Positions 30,037-38,323 of a stretch of DNA of 64,000 nt are shown here, one piece after another. The first letter of the stretch is position 1. The number at the start of each line of letters is the position of its first letter. The notes beneath the pieces are model-generated. The model searched no databases, was not told where the DNA came from, and saw only the letters and a list, made by a program, of their open reading frames with translations. The position numbers and the translations under genes were made by a program. Source of the stretch: Tabrizicola sp. (GTDB lineage Bacteria; Pseudomonadota; Alphaproteobacteria; Rhodobacterales; Rhodobacteraceae); NCBI RefSeq assembly GCF_030694085.1, contig NZ_JAUXZE010000035.1, positions 558,001-622,000 of the forward strand, read 5' to 3'.

Positions 30037-31647
30037 TTAGGCTGCGATTTCGAAGGCCGCCTTCACAAGGCGGCGGGTGTAGTCGGTGGTCGGACGTTCC
30101 AGTACGGCCTCGACCGGGCCCTGCTCGACGATCCGGCCGTTCTGCATGACGATGACTCGGTGGCAGAGCGCCCTGACGACCTTCAGGTCGTGGCTGATGA
30201 ACAGGTAACTCAGTGCCTTCTCGCGCTGCAATCCGCGCAGAAGCTCGATGATCTGGGCCTGGACGGACAGGTCCAGCGCGCTGGTCGGTTCGTCCAGCAG
30301 GATGAACTCCGGCTCCAGCGCGATTGCGCGGGCGATTGCAAGGCGCTGGCGCTGGCCGCCGGAAAACTCATGCGGGAAGCGGGAGAGTATCGTGTCCGGC
30401 AGCCCCGCGTCGCGCAGCGCCTGTTTCACGCGCTCCTCGCGGTCGGCGCGCGTGCGGCCAAGCTGGTTGACGATCAGGCCTTCCTCGATGATCTGGCGCA
30501 CCGACATGCGGGGGTTCAGGCTGGAGAACGGGTCCTGGAACACGATCTGCATCCGATTGCGGAACGGGTTCATGCCCTTGCGGTCCAGCCCGTCGATACG
30601 GTGGCCCAGGAAATCGACCTCGCCCTCGGTCAGCGAGTTCAGCCGCAGAAGTGCCTGGCCGAAGGTCGTCTTGCCGCTACCGCTTTCTCCCACCAAGCCC
30701 AGCGTCTCGCCACGTTTCAGCTGCAAGGAAAGGCCGTCCACAGCTTGCAGCTTGGACCAGGTGCCCCGGAAGGCCCCCCCCTTGCGCAGGTTGTAGGTCA
30801 CGCGGATGTTGCGGCCTTCCAGCACGGTTTCCGTCCCGACCTGCGCCGGATCAGCCTGACCCTTCGGCTCGGACCCAAGAAGCCGCTTCGTGTAGGGATG
30901 GGTCGGCGCAGAGAATATCTGCTCGGTCGGGCCGGACTCCTGCACCTCGCCGTGCTGCATGACATAGACATGGTCGGCAAACTGTCGCACGACCGTCAGG
31001 TCATGGGTGATCAAAATCACCGCAAGGCCGGTCTTGTCTTTCAACGCCCGGATAAGGTTCAGGATTTCTGCCTGCACCGTCACGTCCAGCGCGGTCGTCG
31101 GCTCATCCGCGATCAGGACGTCCGGGTTGTTCGCCAGTGCCATCGCGATCATCACCCGCTGGCGCTGCCCGCCGGACAGCTGGTGCGGATACTGGTTCAG
31201 CCGCGCCTCTGGCTCGGGGATCTGCACATCCTTGAGAAGCGCCAGCGCCTTTGCCTTCGCCTCGACCCTGGACATCCGGTTGTGGATGCGCAGGACCTCG
31301 GCGATCTGGTTGCCTATGGTGTAGACCGGGTTAAGAGAAGACATCGGCTCCTGGAAGATCATCGACAGCCGGTTGCCGCGCAGCCGCCGCATCTCGACCG
31401 GCGACAAGGTCGCCATGTTGCGCCCCGCATACAGGATTTCGGTCTGCGGGTTGACCGTGGCGCGCTTCGACAGTAGCCGCATGATCGCCCGGGCCGTCAC
31501 CGACTTCCCGCTGCCGGATTCGCCCACCAAGGCGATTGTCTGGCCCTTTCTCAGCGTGAAGGAGACGTCCTTGACGGCCTCGATACTGCCCCCGTCGACC
31601 TTGAAGGTGACGCCGATCTTGCGGGCCTCGATGACGATATCGTTCAT
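30037..31647 (-). CDS. Fused dual ATP-binding protein of an oligopeptide-type ABC importer
   Basis: 536 residues with two complete ATPase domains (DppD-DppF type fusion). First: Walker A GESGSGKSVTAR, signature LSGGQRQRVMIAMAL, Walker B VLIADEPTTALD. Second: GESGSGKTTFGQALL, FSGGQRQRLAIARAI, FILLDEPTSALD. C-terminal oligopeptide-ABC extensions (HPYTKRLLG) are present. Powers import through the two permeases encoded upstream. ATG 31647 is preferred over the track-length frame. Equivalent to AgpD-like ATPases of rhizobial alpha-galactoside loci, judged by context. Confidence 0.93.
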   Translation of the reverse strand: MNDIVIEARKIGVTFKVDGGSIEAVKDVSFTLRKGQTIALVGESGSGKSVTARAIMRLLSKRATVNPQTEILYAGRNMATLSPVEMRRLRGNRLSMIFQEPMSSLNPVYTIGNQIAEVLRIHNRMSRVEAKAKALALLKDVQIPEPEARLNQYPHQLSGGQRQRVMIAMALANNPDVLIADEPTTALDVTVQAEILNLIRALKDKTGLAVILITHDLTVVRQFADHVYVMQHGEVQESGPTEQIFSAPTHPYTKRLLGSEPKGQADPAQVGTETVLEGRNIRVTYNLRKGGAFRGTWSKLQAVDGLSLQLKRGETLGLVGESGSGKTTFGQALLRLNSLTEGEVDFLGHRIDGLDRKGMNPFRNRMQIVFQDPFSSLNPRMSVRQIIEEGLIVNQLGRTRADREERVKQALRDAGLPDTILSRFPHEFSGGQRQRLAIARAIALEPEFILLDEPTSALDLSVQAQIIELLRGLQREKALSYLFISHDLKVVRALCHRVIVMQNGRIVEQGPVEAVLERPTTDYTRRLVKAAFEIAA

Positions 31648-31654
31648 GGCACCC

Positions 31655-32779
31655 TCAATACGGATCAATGGCATCGCGCAAGCCGTCGCCCAGCGCGTTG
31701 AAGGCGAAGACTGCGAGCAGGATGAAACCGACGGGCGAAAGGATCCACGGATAGGACCCGATGACCGAAAAGGTCGAGGCGTCCTGCAACATCAGCCCCC
31801 AGGAAATCAGCGGCGGCTTCACGGCAAAGCCGAGATAACCCAGGAACGACTCCAGCAGCACGATGGCCGGAATACCCAGCGTGATCGACACGATCACATG
31901 GCTCATCACGTTCGGCAGAATGTGCCGCGTCACGATCCGGGTGTCCGAGGCGCCCACGGCTTGCGCCGCCCGCACGTAATCGATCCGCGCCATCGACATC
32001 GTCTTCGACCGGACCTCCCGCGATAGCTGCGCCCAGCCAAGGCCCGCGATGACAAGGATCACGAAGGCTATGAAAACCGGGGACGGCGCGGTGACCGGGA
32101 TCAGGGTTGTCAGCGTCAGGTAAAGGGGAAGCTGCGGGAAGGCGAGGACGATCTCGACAAAGCGCTGGAACCACATGTCGAAGCGACCGCCGATATAGCC
32201 CGAGGTGATGCCCAGAAGCGTGCCGGTAATTGTGATAAGTGTGATCGAGGTCAGCGCGATGACCAGCGTGATCCGGCTGCCAATGATCCCACGCGACAGG
32301 ATATCGCGGCCCAGCTTGTCTGTCCCCAGAAGCCGCAGCGGAGTGCCGTCCGACAGCCCGATGAAATGCGTGTTCATCGGAATGAAGCCCAGGTACTTGT
32401 ACTCCCACCCGTCGACGAAAAAGGCAAGCGGGCGCGGATTGTCAAGGTCGGGACCCATCAGAGGCTGGAAGGTGATCGGGTCCAGCTCCTCGCTTTCGTT
32501 GATGGAATAGACCACCGGCCAGAGGGTGAAGCCATCCTTGGTGAAAAAGCTGATCTGGTCCGGCGGCGCAAAGGAGGCGCCGTTGGCCCTGGGGTTCTGC
32601 GGCGCGAAGAACTCGGCGAAGATCGACATGGTGAACAGCATCGCAACGAGGATCAGCCCCAGCATCCCCGGTACCGACTTGCGGAACCGCCGCCAGACCA
32701 GCGCCCGATAGCTTTGCGAGGTCGAGGAAACGGTGGACAGCCGCCCGTCTGCGGCCTCGCCTTCGTGGACCAGGGTCAT
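31655..32779 (-). CDS. ABC importer permease (OppC/AgpC type)
   Basis: 374 residues. N-terminal helix after a cytoplasmic leader (VPGMLGLILVAMLFTMSIFAEFFAPQNP), a long periplasmic loop (about 60-160), then the BPD_transp_1 domain with the EAA-type loop DYVRAAQAVGASDTRIVTRHILPN. The insert containing DGTPLRLLGTDKLGRDILSRGI is the OppC-family signature. ATGA overlap with the upstream permease gene. The long periplasmic loop is characteristic of the DppC subgroup that carries sugars rather than peptides in alpha-galactoside systems. Confidence 0.92.
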   Translation of the reverse strand: MTLVHEGEAADGRLSTVSSTSQSYRALVWRRFRKSVPGMLGLILVAMLFTMSIFAEFFAPQNPRANGASFAPPDQISFFTKDGFTLWPVVYSINESEELDPITFQPLMGPDLDNPRPLAFFVDGWEYKYLGFIPMNTHFIGLSDGTPLRLLGTDKLGRDILSRGIIGSRITLVIALTSITLITITGTLLGITSGYIGGRFDMWFQRFVEIVLAFPQLPLYLTLTTLIPVTAPSPVFIAFVILVIAGLGWAQLSREVRSKTMSMARIDYVRAAQAVGASDTRIVTRHILPNVMSHVIVSITLGIPAIVLLESFLGYLGFAVKPPLISWGLMLQDASTFSVIGSYPWILSPVGFILLAVFAFNALGDGLRDAIDPY

Positions 32780-33804
32780 TTGTCACCCCCCACCCGGATG
32801 CGCGGATCAAGCAGCGCCAGCAACAGGTCGGCGATGATGTTGCCAATGATCAGCGTCGCCCCCAGGACCAGCATCAGCGTGGCGGTGACGTAGACATCGC
32901 CGATCGCCATAGACCCCACGATCGCCGGGCCGATGGTCGCCAGGCCGAAGACGATCGCCACTTCGATCTCCCCGGTCAGCATGTAGGGCAGGACGACGCC
33001 CTGATAGGCGACCAGCGGATGCAGCGCATTGGGGACCGCGTGGCGCATGATCACCGCGCCTTCGCCCAGGCCCTTGGCCCGCGCCGTCTCGATGTATTGT
33101 GCGTTCAGCGTGTCCAGAAGGTTCGCCCGCATCACTCGCATGTTGTAGGCCAGCCCCCCGAAGGTCGCCACCGCGATAACCGGCCAGACATGCTGGATCA
33201 GGTTCCACAGCTTCTCCCAGTTGAAGTCGAGGAAGCCCTGCCAATAGGGCTGCCCGCCATAGCGCGAGGAGTAGAACGACCCGATCTCCTGCACGTTCAG
33301 CTTGAAGACCAGGATGTACAGGATGATCAGCGCCAGAAGAAAGCGCGGGATCGTCATGCCCATGAACGAGACGAAGGACAGCACCGTGTCGACCCAGGTG
33401 TATTGCCGGGTCGCGGCCAGGATGCCGAAGCCGACGCCGATGACGGTCGCCAGCAAGTGACAGATCAGCGCGATAGCGATGGTCGGCGGCAGGCGCTGCG
33501 CCAGGATCTCGGCCACCGGCTTGTTGTAGGCATAGGACTGGCCGAAGTCGCCGCGCGAGACGATACCCCAGATCCAGTAGCCGTATTGCAAAAGCAGGGG
33601 ATCATTCAGCCCGTGCTTCTCGCGGTATTGTTCGGCTGCAGCGGAAGCGGCCTCGGGCGAGGCGCCGCCCTGGACGATCATGTTGGTGCGGATGAAGTCG
33701 CCATAGTCGCCCGGCGGGGCCTGGATGATCATGAAGGTGATGAAGCTCATCACGATCAGGACCGGCACCGATTGCATCAGGCGGACGCCAAGAAAGCCCA
33801 GCAT
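32776..33804 (-). CDS. ABC importer permease (OppB/AgpB type)
   Basis: 342 residues, six helices. Start MLGFLGVRLMQSVPVLIVMSFITFMIIQ; substrate-side loop FNWEKLWNLIQHVWP; EAA-type loop YIETARAKGLGEGAVIMRHAVPNAL. Pairs with the OppC-type permease (ATGA overlap). Separated from the binding-protein gene by 97 bases that contain a strong hairpin. Confidence 0.92.
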   Translation of the reverse strand: MLGFLGVRLMQSVPVLIVMSFITFMIIQAPPGDYGDFIRTNMIVQGGASPEAASAAAEQYREKHGLNDPLLLQYGYWIWGIVSRGDFGQSYAYNKPVAEILAQRLPPTIAIALICHLLATVIGVGFGILAATRQYTWVDTVLSFVSFMGMTIPRFLLALIILYILVFKLNVQEIGSFYSSRYGGQPYWQGFLDFNWEKLWNLIQHVWPVIAVATFGGLAYNMRVMRANLLDTLNAQYIETARAKGLGEGAVIMRHAVPNALHPLVAYQGVVLPYMLTGEIEVAIVFGLATIGPAIVGSMAIGDVYVTATLMLVLGATLIIGNIIADLLLALLDPRIRVGGDK

Positions 33805-33852
33805 CGCGGGTCACCTGCCAGTGGAGGGGAAGGAACGGGTGAAGTCTGAAGT

Positions 33853-33886
33853 GTCCGGGGGCGGCGGTCGTCTGCCGCCCCCGGAC
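33853..33886 (-). terminator. Strong hairpin between binding-protein and permease genes
   Basis: A perfect 13-base stem, GTCCGGGGGCGGC (33853-33865) with GCCGCCCCCGGAC (33874-33886), 8-base loop, extended by GAAG/CTTC outside. It lies 16 bases past the binding-protein stop, inside the operon. No U-tract follows, so it more likely stabilises the upstream message or attenuates than fully terminates. Confidence 0.75.
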
Positions 33887-33901
33887 TTCGGGAGGAAACC
33901 C

Positions 33902-35974
33902 TTAGTTCGCCGCGACCGGCCCGGCCGAGCCGGGCGCCCCCGGCAAGGTCTGCGGATGCAATTCAGCCCCGATCTGCTGGTCCGCCGGCACGAACACCCG
34001 TTCCCGGATGATGTTGTCCTCGGCCCAGTTGTACATGAAGATCGGAGCCCCTGCCGGGATGTTGGCGAAGCGCTTGTTGATGATCAGCGCCCCCGGATAG
34101 GCGGTCAGGCCGACGGCCGCCACGTTTTCGGTGAAGGTCTTCTGCCAGGTCTTCATCGCCTCGATCTTGGCGGCCGGATCACGGCTGCCGGTAAAGGCTT
34201 TGATCGCGTCGACAAGCTCTTGTTCGTAGGGCAGCAGGTCCATCTCGCCGGCGCCGTTCGCACGGTGCCAGACCGCGGTCATCGGTCCAACGGGTGCCAG
34301 ACGCTCGGTTCCCTGCACCACAGAGACGAACTCCTGATCATTGCGCCGGACAAGCCAGTCCCATGCGCCAGCATCGCGGGCGTTGTCATAGTCCTTGCCC
34401 GTCAGGCTGTTGAGCGTGACCTTGATGCCCACGTCAGACATCATGGCGACGACACCTTCGGCGAGGTTCTTGTCGGTGGCATAGTCGGCATTGACCAGAA
34501 GCGTCACGGTAAGATCGCCGCCCTCGGGCAGGTTCACGACCCCGTTCCCATCCGTGTCGGTCAGCCCCGCAGCCGCCAGTGCCGCTGTCGCACTGGCCTG
34601 GTCGAAGCCGTAGAACACAGTCGAGGCTGGATCATAGAACGAGGTCGAGGTCAGCAGACCCCCGGCATAGGGCGCCGTGAACGGACCCTTCACCAGGCTG
34701 TCGCCCAGCCGCTGCCGGTCCATCCCGTAAGTGACGGCCTTGCGGAAATCGAGGTTCCGGTTCAGCTCGCGCACCGCTTGCGCCCGGGCGTCAGGTTCTC
34801 CCCAGCCGTTCGCCGACTGGTTGAAGAACATCTGATACCCGATCGACCTAGGTCCGAAGGCCAGACGCGCCGGGCTTGCCGGATCGGCGGCCTTCTTCAG
34901 GCTTTCGACGTAGTTCTCAGGCTGCTCAAGGTTCGAGAAGTCGCCGGTCCCCGCCACGGCCTGCACGTCGCGGTCACCCCAGGTCGACAGCCGGAAATGC
35001 ATCTCGTCCAGGTAGGGCAGCTGCTGGCCGGTCTCGTCGACCTTCCAGTAATAGGGGTTGCGGCGTTTCACCACGATGTCATCGGGACGGTGTTCCACCA
35101 CAACCCAGGCGCCCATCGTCGGGAAGTTCATGAAGTCCGACGGGAAGGCGTTCAGGAAGGCCTCATAGCTTTCGCCGCCGTGCTTCGGATGCTTCGGCTT
35201 CAGCACGTGGGCCGGGCCGGGGCAGAAGTTGCCGTAGGCCATCGCGTAAAGCACCTGCTCGGGGAAGGCGTCAGCGAAGGTCAGCGTGAAGGTGTAGGGG
35301 TCCACCGCCGCAAAGGTCGCATCGTTGTAGGTCGCCGGGCTGGCCCCCATCAGCGGAGTGACGTTCTCGTCCATGATCACGTCGTTCCAGTAGAACTCGA
35401 TGTCCTCGACGTCGAAGGCGTCGCCGTCCGACCACTTGGCGCCCTCGATCAGCTTGATCGTCAGGGTCTTGCCGTCCTCGGACCATTCCCAGCTTTTCGC
35501 CAGGTTCGGCAAAGGTTGCAGATCGGTCGAGTTGACGGTGAACAAGGGACCCGTCCGCGTCAGACACTCGACCAGGCCAATGTCGATGCCGCCCCAGCCA
35601 TAGGACTGGCCCGCCCAGAAGTTCCAGCCCTCGGGCCGCCCGCCAATCACATGGCGCATCACGTCGCCGTAAACGCCAGGGCCGTCGGGCATGTTCGCAG
35701 TCTTGTAGACCAGCGGTTCCTTCGGCAGGCGCTCGGCCACGGCAGGCAGCTTGCCTGCATCGACAAACGCCGTGACCCAGGCCGGTTCGGAATAGGCCGG
35801 CAGGGCCTTGAACTCGAAGATGTCCGCGCGGTTCACGTAGACCGGTTCGGTCTGCGCCTCGAATTTCGGTGGCTCTGGCGGAGCGGTCGGTGCAGCCATC
35901 TCGGCCTGCACTGCCCCTGCAGATACCCCCAGCAACAGCGCCGCAATCGCGGCGCGCCGGACCTGGAACGTCAT
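33902..35974 (-). CDS. agpA: Family 5 periplasmic binding protein, probably for alpha-galactosides (AgpA type)
   Basis: 690 residues. Sec signal MTFQVRRAAIAALLLGVSAGAVQAE; then extracellular solute-binding family 5 features: LVECLTRTGPLFTVNSTDLQPLPNLAKSWEWSEDGKTLTIKL, GDAFDVEDIEFYWNDV, and the FRKAVTYGMDRQRLG helix. It is longer than peptide-binding DppA and matches the oligopeptide-like AgpA of Sinorhizobium, required for melibiose and raffinose uptake, in size and gene order. GGGAGG precedes ATG 35974. First gene of the operon, divergent from the MelR-like gene. Confidence 0.85.
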   Translation of the reverse strand: MTFQVRRAAIAALLLGVSAGAVQAEMAAPTAPPEPPKFEAQTEPVYVNRADIFEFKALPAYSEPAWVTAFVDAGKLPAVAERLPKEPLVYKTANMPDGPGVYGDVMRHVIGGRPEGWNFWAGQSYGWGGIDIGLVECLTRTGPLFTVNSTDLQPLPNLAKSWEWSEDGKTLTIKLIEGAKWSDGDAFDVEDIEFYWNDVIMDENVTPLMGASPATYNDATFAAVDPYTFTLTFADAFPEQVLYAMAYGNFCPGPAHVLKPKHPKHGGESYEAFLNAFPSDFMNFPTMGAWVVVEHRPDDIVVKRRNPYYWKVDETGQQLPYLDEMHFRLSTWGDRDVQAVAGTGDFSNLEQPENYVESLKKAADPASPARLAFGPRSIGYQMFFNQSANGWGEPDARAQAVRELNRNLDFRKAVTYGMDRQRLGDSLVKGPFTAPYAGGLLTSTSFYDPASTVFYGFDQASATAALAAAGLTDTDGNGVVNLPEGGDLTVTLLVNADYATDKNLAEGVVAMMSDVGIKVTLNSLTGKDYDNARDAGAWDWLVRRNDQEFVSVVQGTERLAPVGPMTAVWHRANGAGEMDLLPYEQELVDAIKAFTGSRDPAAKIEAMKTWQKTFTENVAAVGLTAYPGALIINKRFANIPAGAPIFMYNWAEDNIIRERVFVPADQQIGAELHPQTLPGAPGSAGPVAAN

Positions 35975-36144
35975 GTTTCCTCCCTTGGCCAACACGTGTA
36001 GTCGGTTGATCGTTATGCTGCGACTGCCGGGCAGAGATATCCTCCCCCCTGACCGGCACAGTCCAAGGTTGCGGAATTGGGCGCCGTTCAGCAATATCGG
36101 TTTGTCAGATTGTTTTCCGGTTTTCTAAGATTGGATGGAAGAGG

Positions 36145-37071
36145 ATGGACGACCTCAAGGACAGTGCGCGCGCGCGCCGGAACCCTATGCCGGTCCCCAG
36201 CCATGACCGGCACTTCTATTCGCAGCTCCGCGCCTTTGGCCGTTTCGGCATCCGTATCTTTGAACCTGTGGTGATGCCGCAGCCGCATTGGCACGGGCAT
36301 ATCGAGTTGAATTTCGCCGCAAATTTCCGAATGGCCTACGACATCGACGGCACTCGGCTGATCCTGCCCGAAAACCGGCTGATCCTTTTCTGGGCCGGCG
36401 TGCCGCACCAGTTGACCGCCATCCAGCCGGTAGACGACCAGCCGGTCAAACTCGCCAACATCTACCTGCCGCTCGACAGCTTCCTGCAGATGCGCCACAT
36501 CATGGCGTTGCAGGCCGCCATGATCGGGCGCGGAATGGTGATGCTGCCCGAATCGCTTTGCGACGCTGGGTTGATGCAGCGTTGGTATTTCGACTACCGG
36601 TCAGGCGATTTCGAGCGGGCCGAGATCGTAAAGATGGAGCTGAACGCCCTTTTCCGCCGCGCCTCCATCACCGGCTTCGACTTCCTCCGCCCGCCTCAGC
36701 ACGAAATCGGCACCGACCGGAACCTCAGCTCCGCCCATGTCCGGCACGTCATCGACATGGTCCGCTTCGTGCTGGAGAACCTCGACAAGCCGCTCTTGAA
36801 CGCCCAGGTGACGCAGGTTACCGGCCTGCACGAAAACTACGCCCTGACGCTGTTTTCCCGGACGATGCAGGTGCCGTTGAAGATGTTCATCAACCGGATG
36901 CGCCTGATGCGGGCGCGGGCGCTGCTGGTCGAAAGTTCGATTGCGGTCTCGGACGTGGCCGAGCAATGCGGCTTCAGTTCCCTGACCCAGTTCTACGCCC
37001 AGTTCCGCACCAATTACGGCATGCCGCCCGCGGCCTTGCGGCAGCATTATGTGCAGATGGACCTGCGCTGA
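36145..37071 (+). CDS. MelR-like AraC-family activator of the alpha-galactoside operon
   Basis: 308 residues. The N-terminus aligns with E. coli MelR: PQPHWHGHIELNFAA and LILFWAGVPHQLT correspond to MelR's HWHGQVEVN and LFWACTPHQLT. C-terminal double HTH: LNAQVTQVTGLHENYALTLFSRTM, then IAVSDVAEQCGFSSLTQFYAQFRTNYGMPP. MelR activates on binding melibiose. Divergent from the binding-protein gene over a 170-base gap, the right position to activate it. The two-gene MelR/AgpA arrangement matches rhizobial agpT-agpA. Confidence 0.85.
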   Translation: MDDLKDSARARRNPMPVPSHDRHFYSQLRAFGRFGIRIFEPVVMPQPHWHGHIELNFAANFRMAYDIDGTRLILPENRLILFWAGVPHQLTAIQPVDDQPVKLANIYLPLDSFLQMRHIMALQAAMIGRGMVMLPESLCDAGLMQRWYFDYRSGDFERAEIVKMELNALFRRASITGFDFLRPPQHEIGTDRNLSSAHVRHVIDMVRFVLENLDKPLLNAQVTQVTGLHENYALTLFSRTMQVPLKMFINRMRLMRARALLVESSIAVSDVAEQCGFSSLTQFYAQFRTNYGMPPAALRQHYVQMDLR

Positions 37072-37078
37072 CCCGGTG

Positions 37079-37735
37079 TCAGGCTGCGACCGGCTCGATC
37101 AATGCAGGACCCGACGCCCGATTCGAATTCACCGCCACGCCGACCCGGTAGGGCGTGGTCAGCACTCCGGCCTCCGACGCGCGCATCAGCACCGCTGCCC
37201 CATGCCCGGCCTCGCCCAGCCAGAGCGGCCAAGCCGCGCGCTCCAGCACGACCGGCTCGCGGTGATGGATCTCTGCCATGCCGGGCCCTGCCTCGGTTGA
37301 CACGATGGCCACCGTGTCCATGTCGCCCCAGCGCTGCCAGACGCCCGCCAGCGCCATCGGCAGGCCGTCCGCGCGGGTGAAATACCAGGGCAGCCGCGCG
37401 CCCTTCTCGCCCTCGCTCCATTCATAGAAGCCACTCGCGGGGACGATGCAGCGCCGCTCGCGGACGGCGGCCTTGAAGGCGGGCTTGGTCGCCACCGTGT
37501 CGGACCGCGCGTTGATGATCAGCGGCCCGTCGTTCGGCGCCTTGTACCACGACGGGATGAACCCCCAGCGCATCGCCCGCAGCCGCCGCACCCCGCCCTC
37601 GGAGGTGACCACCACGACCGGGTTGGTGGGGCACACGTTGAAGTTCGGCCCCGCCGGCAGATCGTTCCCCGGCACGGCGTCGAACAACGCGGCCAGCGCC
37701 TCGTTCGGGTGGGTGATGGTGAAGCGTCCGCACAT
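37079..37735 (-). CDS. SRAP / HMCES-YedK family abasic-site DNA-protein crosslink protein
   Basis: 218 residues. Met is followed directly by the catalytic Cys2 (MCGRFTIT), as required for thiazolidine crosslinking to abasic sites in single-stranded DNA. Other conserved residues: Asn in IINARSDTVATKPAFK, Glu in PASGFYEW, and His in IHHREPVVL. Guards replication past abasic sites. The gene ends 7 bases from the convergent MelR-like gene and is unrelated to it. Confidence 0.93.
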   Translation of the reverse strand: MCGRFTITHPNEALAALFDAVPGNDLPAGPNFNVCPTNPVVVVTSEGGVRRLRAMRWGFIPSWYKAPNDGPLIINARSDTVATKPAFKAAVRERRCIVPASGFYEWSEGEKGARLPWYFTRADGLPMALAGVWQRWGDMDTVAIVSTEAGPGMAEIHHREPVVLERAAWPLWLGEAGHGAAVLMRASEAGVLTTPYRVGVAVNSNRASGPALIEPVAA

Positions 37736-37876
37736 GGCGCAAAGATAGGCGATCCCCGGCCAAAGACCAAGTCAGGGGCCGGCAAGCCGCGCGGTGCCGC
37801 CGATCGCCCGACACCGTCGCTCGGACAGATGACCGACGCACCGTTCCGCGCTATTCTGACCTTATTGGAGGCCACC

Positions 37877-38227
37877 ATGCCGCTGTCGCAAGTCTCCCGG
37901 CGCGTTGAAAACCTGGACCGAGCCCGCGCCTTCTGGCGCGACACCCTCGGCATGACCGAACTGTATGCCTTCCCCGGCCTTGCCTTCTTTGACCTCGGAC
38001 CTGTCCGACTGATGCTGCGGGAAACCGGCAATCGCGAGGAAGCCGATATCCTCTACCTCGCCACCCCCGACATCGCCGCCGCACATATCGCACTGAACGA
38101 ACGGGGCGCCCGGACGACCGGCACCCCGCACATGATCCACAGGCATCCAGACGGGGCCGAGGAATGGATGGCGTTCTTCAAGGATGACGAAGACCGGGAC
38201 CTTGCGTTTCACTCCGTGGTTCGCTGA
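37877..38227 (+). CDS. VOC (glyoxalase/bleomycin-resistance fold) family protein
   Basis: 116 residues with the paired beta-alpha-beta-beta-beta modules of the vicinal oxygen chelate superfamily: VENLDRARAFWRDTLGM, LAFFDLGPVRLML, then the second half ending EEWMAFFKDDEDRDLAF. Metal ligands are not obvious, and the substrate is unknown. ATG 37877 has TTGGAGG 5 bases upstream; the frame is open to 37709 but without homology. Confidence 0.85.
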   Translation: MPLSQVSRRVENLDRARAFWRDTLGMTELYAFPGLAFFDLGPVRLMLRETGNREEADILYLATPDIAAAHIALNERGARTTGTPHMIHRHPDGAEEWMAFFKDDEDRDLAFHSVVR

Positions 38228-38230
38228 CCC

Positions 38231-38297
38231 CTCGTCGTGCGCCTTCGGCTTCTCCTCGCACGCCTGCCCGCGAGGAGCGACCGAAGGAAGCGACGAG
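38231..38297. repeat. Dispersed hairpin repeat, copy 2
   Basis: Left arm contains TCGTGCGCCTTCGGC (38235-38249), as in copy 1; the right arm (38271-38297) is an imperfect complement ending CGACGAG. It lies between two convergent genes. Confidence 0.6.
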
Positions 38298-38323
38298 CAG
38301 TCCCTGGCGCTATTGCCCCAGCT

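Noticed and set aside
28497..31476. Two 550-codon plus-strand frames opposite melA and the ABC ATPase
   Set aside because: They mirror genes with full catalytic motifs and lack any of their own.
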